Shown here piece by piece: positions 22,154-32,859 of a stretch of 64,000 nucleotides of DNA. Source of the DNA: Hypomyces perniciosus (lineage: Eukaryota > Ascomycota > Sordariomycetes > Hypocreales > Hypocreaceae). Under the pieces are notes generated by a model that saw nothing but the letters and a program-made list of their open reading frames with translations, searched no databases and had not been told where the DNA came from. The stretch is from assembly GCA_008477525.1 (NCBI GenBank), contig SPDT01000007.1, forward strand, positions 1,674,001 through 1,738,000, written 5' to 3'. The translations under genes and the position numbers were made by a program. Position 1 is the stretch's first letter; every line of letters begins with the position of its first letter.

Positions 22154-24294
22154 ATGCAGCAGGGCCAGCAGCAGGGCCAGCAGCAGCAGCCGCAGAGCCA
22201 TGGCGATCGACCCTACAGGTCTCACCTCCGGCCAGCCTGTGTCCCATGCCGGCGGCGCAAGTCACGATGTCAGACAGAGGCCAATTCGCTTACCTGTTTG
22301 ATGTGTCGTGCACACCGAACTGAGTGCTTCTTCCCAATGTCCCCGGAGCCTGGCCGCCGTGCTCGTCGGAGCAATGCGCGACCACATCAGCAAACACCCG
22401 ACTCAGGCACAAGAAGAACTATAGCACCACACTTTCACAGCACCTCTAGAGCTAGATCCTCAACCCCCGTGGCTGGATCTGGAACTTCATCTTTAGGCCA
22501 TCAATCCACATCTTCAATGCCGGTCGTCTCGTCTGCGGGTGCTTCAACGGCGCGATGCGTGACTCAAGGTCAAACCGCCGACGAGGATGAGTCGCCTTTG
22601 ACGTTGGGCTCGGCGGATGACCAGCACCTCAACTTGCACATTGTAGGGCCTGTTGTGACAAATGATAGCCAAGTTTTGTCCAACTATCTCTCTGGAATAC
22701 CTGGAGCCACGCGGAGCACCAGGATGATTATTCCAGAATCCGCCAGCCGGTCCCGTCCTGTGCTGTTTACTGAGGTTCAAAAGCGGCCGGTTGGTGTCAA
22801 GATGCATCGTAATTACTCCGCAGAGAAGCTTGAGATAATCGAGAAGCTGCTGGAACCTTATGCGGGAGAAGTGATTAATGAGTTGGTTCCCCGGCTTCAT
22901 CCTTCGCACCTATATGCCTATTCACGTATCTGACTTGTGCAGGTACTTCAAGAAAGTCAACGTCTGTCTTCCGCTTCTGGATGAGATATCCTTCCGCAAA
23001 CAATACTATGAGGATAAGTCGCGTATATCGCCGTCACTGCTAGCATGCTTGTATGCACATACAATCGTTTACTGGCAGCACTCTGAGACTCTGTCACACT
23101 ACAGATGTCCAGACAGTCGATTCATCTGGAATCTTGCCAACGAGGCAGTGTATTCAGAGCTTCATCTATCACCGGGGATGTCAATAATCAAGGCAATCCT
23201 GTTGAATATTGGAGGTCGACCTACCACCTCTCTGATTGGGAACGGTGTACTGCTAGGGTCCGCCGTAGCCATGGCGCACTCGCTTGGACTGAACCATAAT
23301 CCGCTCCCATGGAAAATTCCGCAGTCAGAGAAATACCTGCGGATGAAAATTTGGTGGGCCTTGTTGGTCCATGACAGATGGTACGTGTTGTCTGTGTGCT
23401 GTCCCCTCACTGGAAAAAATAAACTCAGACATGAAATGGATATATAGGACAAGTTTGGCTCACGGAACCCCTCCTCACATTTCGAGGACTCAATATGATG
23501 TACCTCCACCCACACTGGAGTATCTCTGCGGTGACACCACAAATGAAAGCAAAATCCAGACTGCGTCGGTTTTCATCGCCTTAGCTGGACTGACTGATGT
23601 GCTGGACCGGCACCTGCAGCATGTCTATCACGTTGGCCGGGACAAGACATGGAGCACCACCAATCTTGAGCTCAGTCTGAACAACTGGGTCGAGTCACTG
23701 ACTGGAAGCAGCCGTATCATTGTGATCAGGGGATCTCGCCTAGACATTCCCGGCGCTGCAAATCTTCGCCTGGCGTATTTGACGGTTCGTTTATTGCTGC
23801 AGCGCATAGAGCTTGAGACAGACAAGCAATCGTATGACTCGCATGGGGATCGATTAATGAATCGATATTCCCAAGCTCGTCGGACGGCGGAGGAGATACT
23901 CCTCCTGACCCAGGAGTTTCAGCCAGAACATATTGGCGACTTCTGGCTGTCTATCATTGCCTTCACGTTCCCTGCCACTGTAAACTTCCTGTTGCGCTGC
24001 GCCCTGGAGACGGAGAACTCGCCCGAGGGGCTGGCCCAAAGTGGCTCTTTCAGAATCGCCCGTGACCTTATTGCCACACTTCGATCCCATCAGGAGAAAC
24101 ACGGATGGGACTTGGGCGACGTGTGTCTGGCACAGCATGTGGAGATTGTCGAGAGGGTCCTGGCCGGGGTGGCTCCAGAAGAACAAGGGGACGGCAGTAG
24201 CAGTCTGGATCTCCAGGACTTTGTTCTGCCTGACGCATCCATTATTGATCAATTTTTCCCGAGTCTCTGGGACCCCTTACAGAATGCCTGGTGA
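22154..24294 (+). CDS. Zn2Cys6 transcription factor upstream of dialkylglycine decarboxylase
   Basis: Three exons: 22154-22881, 22943-23380 and 23448-24294, giving 670 residues. A Gln-rich start is followed by the zinc cluster with cysteines at 29, 32, 39, 48, 51 and 58 (C-x2-C-x6-C-x8-C-x2-C-x6-C, CVPCRRRKSRC). A Ser/Thr-rich linker precedes the fungal regulatory domain from about residue 225 (KLEIIEKLLEPYAGEVINEY then FKKVNVCLPLLDEISFRKQY, and later NGVLLGSAVAMAHSLGLNHN with KIWWALLVHDRW). The first intron uses a non-canonical GTTGGT donor chosen because it restores the frame. The next gene starts 361 bp after its stop, on the same strand, so regulation of that decarboxylase is a reasonable guess but not shown by the sequence. 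Confidence 0.87.
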
Positions 24295-24491
24295 GGAAAA
24301 GGCTAAAACGTGAAGCTAGGAGCCGGGGCCAGGAGGGTCTCGCTGACACGGGTGTGTGCCGGAGAAGGCCGCCGCGGGCAACTTGCCCGCGGAAAAGGCC
24401 ATTGAATTAAAGCCAACAACATTAATTCGATCTACTTCAATACGATATCGGAAGCCGGTAAGTACGGAGTAGTCTCAAGTCGATGGTTTCT

Positions 24492-24498
24492 TATAAAA
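24492..24498 (+). promoter_or_regulatory. TATA box of the dialkylglycine decarboxylase gene
   Basis: TATAAAA lies 158 bases before the ATG at 24656 in an otherwise free 361-bp spacer. Position and sequence fit a TATA element with a 5' leader of roughly 120-130 nt. A strong TATA box would fit an inducible catabolic gene. Confidence 0.5.
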
Positions 24499-24655
24499 GA
24501 CAGAGAGTTTCCTGAGGAAGTTCCCGAAATAATCATCATTCCCTCACAGGCATCCAACGAAGAAAGCGAAGAGCATCTTGATTGCACAACTCTCCACAAC
24601 TACTTTACTCCTACAACTCATCAAATCTTCTCAAGCTCAACTACTCGCCTTTCCA

Positions 24656-26059
24656 ATGGCCCCTGGAGCCCTCATTGATCCCGAGAGCCCTTTGCTCGCA
24701 CCCGTGTCTGGGAAGTTGGACACTGCTCCTACCCTCTACCAGGGACTTGATCAAGATGAACTCATTGAAAAGACCAAGGCCCACCTTATCAATTTTGGCT
24801 CCAAGTTTCACCAAGATGTAATTGTCGGCTCTCGTGGGCTGTACATTTATACAGCATCTGGCCACCAGATTCTTGACTGGACATCAGGTCAGATGTCTTG
24901 CCTGCTCGGCCATGGACACCCTGAGATTGTCAAGACAATTGTTGATCATGCTATGTATCTCGACCACCTCTTCTCTGGTATGGTTTCTCCACCAGTCATC
25001 AGCCTTGGAGAGCGTTTGTGCAAAGCTCTGCCAAATGGTCTTGATAAGGCATTCTTCCTTTCCACAGGTGGTGAGAGTAACGAGGCTGCCATCAAGATGG
25101 CCAAGGTGTACACTGGAAAGTTTGAGGTTGTCGGTCTCGGAGCCTCCTGGCACGGTATGACTGCTCAAGCACTTGGAACACAGTACCACTTTGGCCGCAA
25201 GGGCCAAGGACCAATGATCCCCGGCCAGTTCATGTTGCCTGCCCCCAACGCGTACCGGTCACAATTCCGGAAGCCGAATGGATCCTACGACTGGGAGGCA
25301 GAGCTGGACTACGGCTGGCGCATGATTGACTTGCAATCCTGCGGCTCTCTCGCTGCTTGCATTGTCGAATGCATTCAGAGCTCTGGCGGCATGCATGTCC
25401 TCCCACCTGGATACCTGAAGGCCCTGAAGAAGCATTGCGAGGCCCGAGGTATGCTTCTTATTGTTGATGAGGCTCAGACTGGCGTGGGACGATGCGGTGA
25501 CTTCATGGCCATCAACCATGAGGACGTAGTACCGGATGTTCTCACACTCTCCAAGACACTTGGAAACGGCCTCCCCCTAAGCGCGGTGGTGACCAGCAAC
25601 GAAATTGACCGAGTTTGTTCTGAGAGGGGCTTCCTCTTCTACACCACCCATGTCAACGATCCCCTTCCCGCTGCAGTTGGCGACAAAGTCCTCGAAATTG
25701 TCTTCCGAGACAACCTCGTGGAGCATGCCCGGAAAACAGGCCAAGTTCTCCATGCAGGCCTCCACAGACTCAAATCTCGATATGGCTGCATCGGCGACGT
25801 TCGCGGCCGAGGCCTCATGGCTGGCATGGAGATTGTCGCAGACCGGGAAACCAAGGAGCCCGCGATGGAGCTGGCTAAGCGTGTTGGAGACCTGGCATAC
25901 GAGTTGGGTGTTTGGGCCAACTTGAGCAGCCACCCAAGCTTTGGAGGTGCGTTCCGAATTGCGCCGCCTATTACCGTGACGGCGGCGCAGATTGAGGAGG
26001 GTTTGAAGATGTTGGAGCAGGCGTTTGCTGAGACGGAGGGGACGATGCCACTTTACTAA
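24656..26059 (+). CDS. 2,2-dialkylglycine decarboxylase (class III PLP enzyme)
   Basis: Intronless, 467 residues. It closely follows the bacterial 2,2-dialkylglycine decarboxylase over its full length. The enzyme decarboxylates 2-aminoisobutyrate or isovaline and transfers the amino group to pyruvate, giving a ketone, CO2 and alanine. Key residues of the characterised Burkholderia enzyme (Gln52, Trp138, Asp243, Lys272, Arg406, recalled) have counterparts here at Q79 (DWTSGQM), W165 (SWHGMT), D271 (VDEAQTGVGR), K300 (LTLSKTLGNGLPLSAVVTS) and R434 (FRIAPPITV), at a constant offset of 27-28. LDHLFSGMVSPPV and FLFYTTHVNDPLPAAVGDKV are also matched. ATG 24656 is the first in-frame ATG. No signal peptide is seen, so it is probably cytosolic. 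It lies directly after a Zn2Cys6 regulator. Confidence 0.92.
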   Translation: MAPGALIDPESPLLAPVSGKLDTAPTLYQGLDQDELIEKTKAHLINFGSKFHQDVIVGSRGLYIYTASGHQILDWTSGQMSCLLGHGHPEIVKTIVDHAMYLDHLFSGMVSPPVISLGERLCKALPNGLDKAFFLSTGGESNEAAIKMAKVYTGKFEVVGLGASWHGMTAQALGTQYHFGRKGQGPMIPGQFMLPAPNAYRSQFRKPNGSYDWEAELDYGWRMIDLQSCGSLAACIVECIQSSGGMHVLPPGYLKALKKHCEARGMLLIVDEAQTGVGRCGDFMAINHEDVVPDVLTLSKTLGNGLPLSAVVTSNEIDRVCSERGFLFYTTHVNDPLPAAVGDKVLEIVFRDNLVEHARKTGQVLHAGLHRLKSRYGCIGDVRGRGLMAGMEIVADRETKEPAMELAKRVGDLAYELGVWANLSSHPSFGGAFRIAPPITVTAAQIEEGLKMLEQAFAETEGTMPLY

Positions 26060-26622
26060 GTGAACGGGATTAATGACTTGGATGGATTGTTATCTTAATG
26101 CATGGATGGATACGTTTGGGTATGTTAGCATGATGGTTTCGGTTGCGCAGATACAAAAAGGCGAGTGTTGGATCTTTTATCATACTGGCGATATTTTGGG
26201 AGTTTCGCGTATTCTCTCATTTAATCTACATTATTTAAACAAAGACTTGGGCCTTTTCTTCACATGTGAGAGACACTCGAGGGTAGATTCGCTATTACAT
26301 TCCCCATGTCTGCTGAAAGAGCATCTATCGAACAAGATGGACACCCCCAAACCATACTGAGCCCACGCCCCCTCTGAAACGAAACTTCTTACCTTGGATA
26401 TCTTAAAAGCGGAGTGAAATAGATATTCAGGGACATTAACGCTGTTGGCTTTACTACGTCCTCCACATCAACGGATCGTTCCCGGTCGGTTCTCGAGGGC
26501 TTTTTTCAACCTCCGGGCCCGGCCCCTGTCCAGCGGATATTACTGTCATCGCCACTTGAGGCATCGCTTGACTAGCTTCTCCAAGCATATAGTATAAAGG
26601 GTCAAAGTCAGGCGGTCTGGGT
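26060..26622. other. 3' region of the decarboxylase gene
   Basis: About 560 bases, AT-rich, no supported gene. It should contain the 3' UTR of the decarboxylase and of the minus-strand zinc-ribbon ORF. Confidence 0.5.
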
Positions 26623-26859
26623 CTATTTCCGGTTCTGCGCACACTTGTCACAACGTTGTCGACCGCGGCGCTGCTCAGGCGATAGAGAAGTGCCACATCC
26701 ACCGAGACAGAGCCCCATGGCGATGTTGACGTGTGGTAGGGTTTGCTTCGACAACTCAAAGATGCAAGCTCGACAGAGATAGCCCTTGTCCTTGGTGGTG
26801 CTTGGTGCGGCTTCGCACTTGGGACATTTGGCTGGCTTGAAAAGATCGCTGGGCGCCAT
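26623..26859 (-). CDS. Small cysteine-rich putative zinc-ribbon protein
   Basis: A 78-codon frame from ATG 26859. It contains four CxxC-like pairs: AKCPKCEA, YLCRACIFEL, GLCLGGCGTS and RCDKCAQNRK. This spacing suggests two zinc-binding knuckles. The protein is basic at the end and has no signal peptide. I do not recognise the family and no function is proposed. The frame continues upstream without a stop for about 130 codons, but the upstream part is AT-rich and not protein-like. A chance frame cannot be excluded. Confidence 0.45.
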   Translation of the reverse strand: MAPSDLFKPAKCPKCEAAPSTTKDKGYLCRACIFELSKQTLPHVNIAMGLCLGGCGTSLSPEQRRGRQRCDKCAQNRK

Positions 26860-27339
26860 GTGTGTTTGGTCAAAGGTCAACTTGTGCTGTTCTATTGTGC
26901 GTGTGTAAGCCTGTATGAGAGAAACGGTCGTGAGGAGCCTGAAGCAACGGTAATAGGATTTGGTGAGATATATATCCACGAGCAGGCAAGTGAACGTCTG
27001 TCTATTATTCGTGACTGTCCACATACACGTAACTGACATCAAAGCTCCGGAGACTGAGGTATCATTCATAATCATCTTTGTCCCAAAAAAAGAAAACCGC
27101 CGTTCAATCATTGAATCAATGAGCTTTCCGTTCAGCATCGCTTCATGATCAAGTGCCAACACCAAAAAACGCCCAAAAACAGAATTGCCGCCATGAAGTG
27201 ACAAAGGAAAAAAAGAAAAAAAAATTGCTTCGCTATGCAGAAATGCCCGCTGTGCATTCAAATAAAGATGAATCGAGGATCAAGGCAAGGCAAGGAGCGT
27301 CGGAGGCTGTGGTTCAGCCCATTGTGTTGTGTTGGTTCA
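26860..27339. other. Intergenic region
   Basis: About 480 bases, with an A-rich run near 27207-27225. No gene seen. Confidence 0.5.
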
Positions 27340-27531
27340 TCATCGCGATCGTAGTTTCAGTTGAGGGCTGAGCCGTCGGAGGATTCCTCGGACAGCGACA
27401 CCAAGGACCATCAATACCTCCAGGCCGACAATGCTCATCCAGATGGTGTTGAGGAGCTTCTCCTCGAAGTCGCTAGAGTAGCCGTTGAAGTGTGCGGTGG
27501 AGACGGCGTAGCCGGACATGCTTCGTGTCAT
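27340..27531 (-). CDS. Small single-span membrane protein, unknown
   Basis: A 63-codon frame from ATG 27531. Residues about 27-50 form a hydrophobic helix (LLNTIWMSIVGLEVLMVLGV) followed by a positively charged tail (RGILRRLSPQLKLRSR), so it would be a single-pass membrane protein with a basic C-terminal flank. The N-terminal half (MTRSMSGYAVSTAHFNGYSS) has balanced composition unlike the surrounding AT-rich DNA. No family recognised. It could be one exon of a longer gene. Confidence 0.4.
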   Translation of the reverse strand: MTRSMSGYAVSTAHFNGYSSDFEEKLLNTIWMSIVGLEVLMVLGVAVRGILRRLSPQLKLRSR

Positions 27532-29092
27532 CTTTGGCTTGCGTATGTACGTATGTTGTGAAAGAGAGCAACTAAGCCTCCTCAAGAACGCGTATAAGAC
27601 TTATGACGATATGATGTTCTGGGTTCTGAGTCAGGTCAGAGGAGGGCTCACAGCGAAGGTGAAAAAAAAAAAGGTTAGGGGAGCTTAGAGGAATGTTGAG
27701 TCTGTCTCTGCCCAATGCCCAACAGAGCCCGAGATCGTCATCCCCCGCTCGCCATCATCACTAGCGTCACCGAAAAAATGGGTGAAAAAGGGCACGAGAC
27801 TTGCCTTTGCCCCAGTTGTAGAAAGGGCGCTTAACACGAGGCACTATTTAGCCGGGCGCTGTTGGGCGGCTCCAAAGGAATGCTTAGGATGTCGAATACC
27901 GTCGTGGAAGTAGGTATTAGTTGTGTCGTACTGAAGCTCTCACAACCTTAGGTCATGTCTACGCGTAGCATCCAACAGTTGAAAGAAAGGGGTCAGAAAT
28001 GAGAGAAAAATTCACGAGAAAAAAACATGAACAAAGCGTGTTGGGGCGGAACAGAAACGAAATACCATCCCTGGTATAGAGTATGTATGTATAATGAATG
28101 ATGCACTCGAGTGGATTCTCTGTGCATAGACGGCGCGTGTGCTTCACCGTCACGTTTCTCTGGCTGTTGCGATTGGCTCGCCAACGCAGCGGTTCGCACA
28201 AACAAGCATAGGCATGATGGCGCAGTCATATATGTACGGAACTTCGTACTCGTATGTGTGTACGGAGTAAACGAGGTTCGGTTCGTGATGATCCTGGCAG
28301 GGCTGGACGAGTACTCCGTAGTAGTCATCAAAATCCGACAACTCTCCACGTGGCCACAATGACCGGATCGGCACGTATTGATGACTGTGGTGGAGCCGAA
28401 TCTCAATCTCAATGGCAGATAGCAAAGCTCGTACGAGTACATAGTCAATCCTGTCGCGTTTTCTGTTGGTTCATTTGCCATGAACCATTGTGTTGTGCAG
28501 TGGTTCATGCCCATCCTGCTCATGCGCGAGAAGAAAAAAGGAGTAATAGAAACAGTTTGTTTCACAAATAGTAATACGGAATACTCCATAGCATACGGAG
28601 TACATAGTACATACATAGACGCTTGTAGGGTAAGACCCAGGAGCAGCCTATAGGGTGTTTCCCCGAGCCCCAGGATGGCAGTCTGCTTTCTTGATTGGTC
28701 GAGAACACGGTAACAACAATCAGCTTGAATAAATACGTGCTAGTATCTCTACGAGTATAAAGTACTCTATCCAATCCTTGTCTTCCACGGCTAAATGAGA
28801 TGAGTTATTCTCCAGTCCCAATGATCTGATTGGTTCACCCCAATGTCGCATTACATTGCAGAAATGGCCGTGATATAAATTCTAGGGAATGATATAGTAT
28901 TCAGCTGGGGGGTACGAAGTAGAAAAAGAGGGACTTGCAGAGCACATGTCCCTGGGAATCAAAAGTATGGTGTACGAAGTAGGGTTACGAGACTCATCAG
29001 GTGGCCGGATTTAAGGGATAAAGGCCTACCTTTCAGCCTAGGAAGCTTGTAGATCTTTAAATACTATCAATCAATACAGCCGTGGTGGCCAT
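27532..29092. other. AT-rich gene-poor stretch rich in TACGGAGTA-type words
   Basis: No supported gene. TACGGAGTA, TACTCCGTA, TACGAAGTA and TACTTCGTA variants occur near 28240-28270, 28310, 28575-28610, 28912 and 28973. Open frames here are short and of chance composition. Confidence 0.5.
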
Positions 29093-29160
29093 AGCTAAAC
29101 CAACACACAATGTAGCGCGCTATACAACATGGTATGGGAAGCCTTTGGCGTTTGTCGTTA
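29093..29160 (+). repeat. Copy A of a diverged ~65-bp dispersed repeat
   Basis: This stretch matches 30307-30371 in the same orientation with several transitions and one 3-bp gap, roughly 80-85% identical by eye. Shared anchors are AACCAACACACA, TGTAGCGCG and GGGAAGCCTTT. It lies 1.2 kb from copy B. Confidence 0.6.
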
Positions 29161-30306
29161 TCTCCTTTGTGCCCTTCGCACCAACTACCAAACACTATCT
29201 CCTCCACTCCCTCTACAGCACAGCCCAAAGTCTCCGATAGTGTTATTATGACTTTGTGTTGATCAAATTGCTATCTCGTTGAGGCTAGGAAAGTACTCAT
29301 ACTCGTAGGTCCGAAAGCATTCTACTGGAGAGTTTTGACAGAGACTTTGATGGATATACTTAGTCTAGCCAAAATTAGCCAGTAAAGGCACATTGATTAG
29401 TAGTACATACATAGTAGCTTCAGACAAAGTAGTACTCAAGTCATATCTGACCAATAGCTTCTTTAGTATTACTAGCATCATAATAAATTAGCTACTACTA
29501 CGAAGTACTCCGTACCCGTATTCCTAATGCACATAGTACTGTTATTTTATTCTAATCCTTGTGGGTTGTATTCCATAATAACATCGTTAACGTCGAACAA
29601 CAGCGATAAGCACTTTCCGCCTCTCTTCTCTCGTTCTCGCTTTCTTTTTTTTTGCTGTGCCCCCCTCTCCTCCCAAGCGAGCATTTTTGTCAGTTTTCTA
29701 TTTGTAATGGTAAGGAGTAGTATTGACAGAGAGGCAAACAATAAAGGCTCTCCATATCTTAGCACAACTTGTGTGATGGCTGTACGAAGCTTGGGGTTGC
29801 TATTCCTAGGGGCTTTTACTGGGTCGTTTGTAATACTGTGAAGATAAGCTGCTATTAAGGCTTCTTGAGGTACTAGTTATATAGGCTTTTAGAATAACAT
29901 TTTGTGCTTCGTTTTACTACTTTATTTTCTATGCCTCTAGAATCTGACTACCTTTATATTTACTATTGATCCTTGCATAACCTGCATGCACGTACTCGGA
30001 CTTGGCATGTGGTATCCCGCAAATACTCATAACACAGGGATTAGAGTGTAACATTATTTCCTACGGAGTACAGCTGACAAATGTAATACGAACTAATCAT
30101 TCCGATAGGCGATCCTTATCTCTACCGCTGATAGGAATATGTACTTGTGCTGCGCGGCAGCAATTTTGTTCTCATATTTCTTGGAGTTTCGAGACACATG
30201 TGTGAGATCTATGACACAATTCTTCAAGCTTCTAAAATCACTTGCAGGGATGGAACGCATTGTATCGTCCGTATAGTTTATTTTATCAAAGGAAAGTACA
30301 CACAAA
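29161..30306. other. AT-rich region between the two repeat copies
   Basis: About 1.1 kb with no supported gene. It holds a TACGAAGTACTCCGTAC word at about 29504-29516 and another at about 30060. Open frames are chance-like. Confidence 0.5.
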
Positions 30307-30371
30307 TAGCCAAACCAACACACATTGTAGCGCGTTATACATGGTGCGGGAAGCCTTTAACGCTTACTGTT
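30307..30371 (+). repeat. Copy B of the ~65-bp dispersed repeat
   Basis: Second copy, adjoining the decayed end of the W-repeat gene. On the minus strand it directly follows the last recognisable repeat-like codons. It could therefore be old 3' coding or UTR sequence of that gene, with copy A marking a second vanished gene copy. Confidence 0.55.
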
Positions 30372-30384
30372 CTCCAAGCAGCAA

Positions 30385-30622
30385 TCTCAGTGGGGATGTT
30401 AGGAGTTCGCTTTCTCTCGACGGTATCCTTGACAACAGTCTACTGAGCGGAAGAAGACCTTGGAGTTGTCCTTGACGTTTGGAATAGTACGAGAGTCGTC
30501 GACCATGCCCTTGACCACAGCCCATTAAGCAGAAGGGGAGAAGACCTAGGTATTATCTGTTAGTGATTACCCCTTTCGTGAGACGCTAAGCTGAGAATGC
30601 AGCTTACCTTGCTGTCCTCTTA
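30385..30622 (-). pseudogene. Decayed downstream extension of the W-repeat gene
   Basis: Reading on past the TAA at 30620 in the same minus-strand frame gives EDSK, a clean intron (GTAAGC donor at 30607, CCTAG acceptor ending 30546), then VFSPSA-stop-WAVVKGMVDDSRTIP and VKDNSKVFF. After a one-base shift it continues AQ-stop-TVVKDTVE. These are further copies of the repeat unit of the neighbouring intact frame (compare VYFSTAQWSVVKDMVEG). The stops replace the Gln before Trp and a Trp codon. The ancestral gene was therefore longer, with at least five repeat units and an intron. It is broken by two in-frame stops and a shift. Confidence 0.65.
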
Positions 30623-30862
30623 GGCCTCGTTCTGGACCTCAGAGCGACCCTCAACCATGTCCTTCACAACGGACCACTGGGCAGTGGAGAAGTAGACCTT
30701 GGAGTCATCCTTGACAGCCTGAACGGTGCGGCGGCCGTCGACGATGTCGCGGACAACAGACCACTGCTGCTCAGAGAAGCCGTTCTCATCAACGTCCTCC
30801 TGGGCAAAAGCGTCAATGACGTTCTTGGCAGCAGTCCACTCAGCGGGGGTGAAGGTGGCCAT
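30620..30862 (-). CDS. Small tryptophan-repeat protein, unknown
   Basis: An 80-codon frame from ATG 30862. It is built of three related units: FTPAEWTAAKNVIDAF (residue 4), FSEQQWSVVRDIVDG (residue 29) and FSTAQWSVVKDMVEG (residue 58), i.e. F-[ST]-x3-W-x5-[IV]. No signal peptide or membrane segment is seen. An ATAAATA element about 120 bp upstream (near 30980) could be its TATA box. A similar three-unit module with like spacing forms the C-terminal tail of the 2OG oxygenase at 32860-34712, encoded divergently. No known domain recognised; each unit is probably a helical pair. The frame ends at a TAA beyond which decayed units continue. Confidence 0.7.
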   Translation of the reverse strand: MATFTPAEWTAAKNVIDAFAQEDVDENGFSEQQWSVVRDIVDGRRTVQAVKDDSKVYFSTAQWSVVKDMVEGRSEVQNEA

Positions 30863-32859
30863 TTTGATGGTTTGTGGTGGTTTTTAGACACAAAGTCCGA
30901 AAAGAAAGGTGTTGATGTTGTTTGAAGAGGTGTTCGAATGTGAGTTGATGATGATAATTCCGTGTGGGATCAGGCTCGGTATTTATCTCCTGTGACTCTC
31001 CGTGTTACTGTGATACTGGCAGTCGAGAACTTGGGTCGTCGTGTTGATTGGGCTTCGCATGCGACCGCATGAAAGCAAGGGACCTTCACAAATGACGACT
31101 TTGCGCCCTCCTTCGTTCATGACAACGCAACAAGAATTCGCTCGTAAGCATGTAGTATTGCCGACCTCGTCGCATGCTGTCATCTGCAACGTCATCATGG
31201 GCCCGGCTTCTGAAGGACGATTGTCAGACACTACTCCATATTCTGCTCCGCCATACATCACCAAGGGTAAGCATAAGGACCCTTGGCAAAGCCAACAAGT
31301 CAGCCCTGTGGCTCTCCTGACATCTACCTGCATTGGAGTATCGTTATCTGCGGAGCCTAGTATCGGACACCCTGGTAAACTGTAACGTAGAATATTTTGG
31401 CTCGGACTTTTCTGCATATTGCAATCAAGGGTCGGATACGCCCGTAAATCACCCCGCACAAGTCGATCCCTAGTGAATAGATGTGAGCATAAGTTAGGTG
31501 AAAAGTGCAATGGTCGTGGCTCATCAAGAGCTGCCTTCTGATGGCTATGACACAAACTAGAACAATATGCTTGAGAGTGTTGACTCGGTGGTACATGTAC
31601 CTTGAAATCCAGTATAGTCTAGAGAGTATTATCAGGAATCATGGTGACAAACTCACTTTCAAATTCTCTATATCTTTTGATCACCAACAATACCGAATGT
31701 TTCTGTCAGCGCTAAGGTACGTTGGGCGAATATTATATTACTGATTACGGCGTCCTGCATAGAATAGAACCTTGGTCTCATATCTACATTACTGCATTCT
31801 TCATGCTGGGCAGTATAGCGTCCATGTTGTGTAAGACCTACAGACAAATACCCATGTAGGTCCATTTGACATGGGTTGTCAAGGGTTTCGAAGCACATCC
31901 CAAAAGGGCTCCGTCCGTCGGCCCGATTCTTTGCGCGTTCCGGCAGCCTATGAGGCATAAATACGAGTAAGTGACCGGAAGCATGCAGCTAATAGCCCCG
32001 ACCCTGTATGATACGTCGACCCCGAATCTCGATGTTCCCCACGGGCCGGTATTGCCTTTCAGCCCACTCGCGTATGAGGGGCAAGGACTGCCGAATATCC
32101 TAGTTATGTTAGTGTCGGTATTTGCATGTCAGCGGCACGTTAGCTTTGATCTAAGTTCTAGTACGGTGGCACTGCCACTCCTTGAAGGGGGTTGTGCCGT
32201 ATTCCGTTACAACGGCTGTTTATCCCCCCAGATTATAGTGTCAAGGGTGATAATAGAGGTCATCGAGTCACCAGACCAAGTTGCAGCTCAGCCGAGTGGA
32301 TCCTATCCTCCTGTCCAGTCTCCAAACCCAATTAATGAAATGTAACGTCAGAAAAGCGTGAGCTGGGGTTAGCTGGCGACCGGGACTAGAACTCAACAAC
32401 GGGGATTGCCATCCTTCTTGTTTGCTGACATATGATTTGATGGCATGTCATATCTCCTCATACCCATGCTTCACATATAATGTCTTGAGCCAATTATAGC
32501 AGGATTCCACCTTTTTAGAATGTTGAATTCCTCGGCGATAGTTCCTAATGGAGATGGATGCTAGGCTCTACCTCGATTCCACCGCCCGCAATGACCTCGT
32601 GTCTGTAACGTCAGCTCACCCTAACTCATACGCGTCATATCACTTGTAGGTGTCCTTGTACTTGCTCTTCTTCCTAGTCCTTGTCCTTGTCCTTCTTCCC
32701 AGTCCTTGTTCTTATCGGCCATCCTGTTTTGTTGGACATAGAGGATTTAAATAGTTCCTTAGCTCCCCAATCCACTAATCAAATTCCTCGACCAAACTCA
32801 CACCCTCACACGCCTGACTTCTCATTCTTTGTCCCATCCACATTTCTCCTTTTCGATAA
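30863..32859. other. Divergent intergenic region between W-repeat gene and 2OG oxygenase
   Basis: About 2 kb with no convincing gene. Long overlapping frames on both strands at about 30983-31555 and 31971-32345 show no motif. A CCTTGTCCTTGT simple repeat occurs near 32640-32710. The missing 5' exon of the oxygenase may lie in the last few hundred bases. Confidence 0.45.

Noticed and set aside
24578..24655. Upstream non-ATG extension of the decarboxylase with a hydrophobic, signal-like start
   Set aside because: It begins at TTG and lies in the 5' leader; the family-like protein starts at the ATG at 24656.
31041..31555. Overlapping frames on both strands
   Set aside because: Both strands are equally open and neither shows a recognisable motif.
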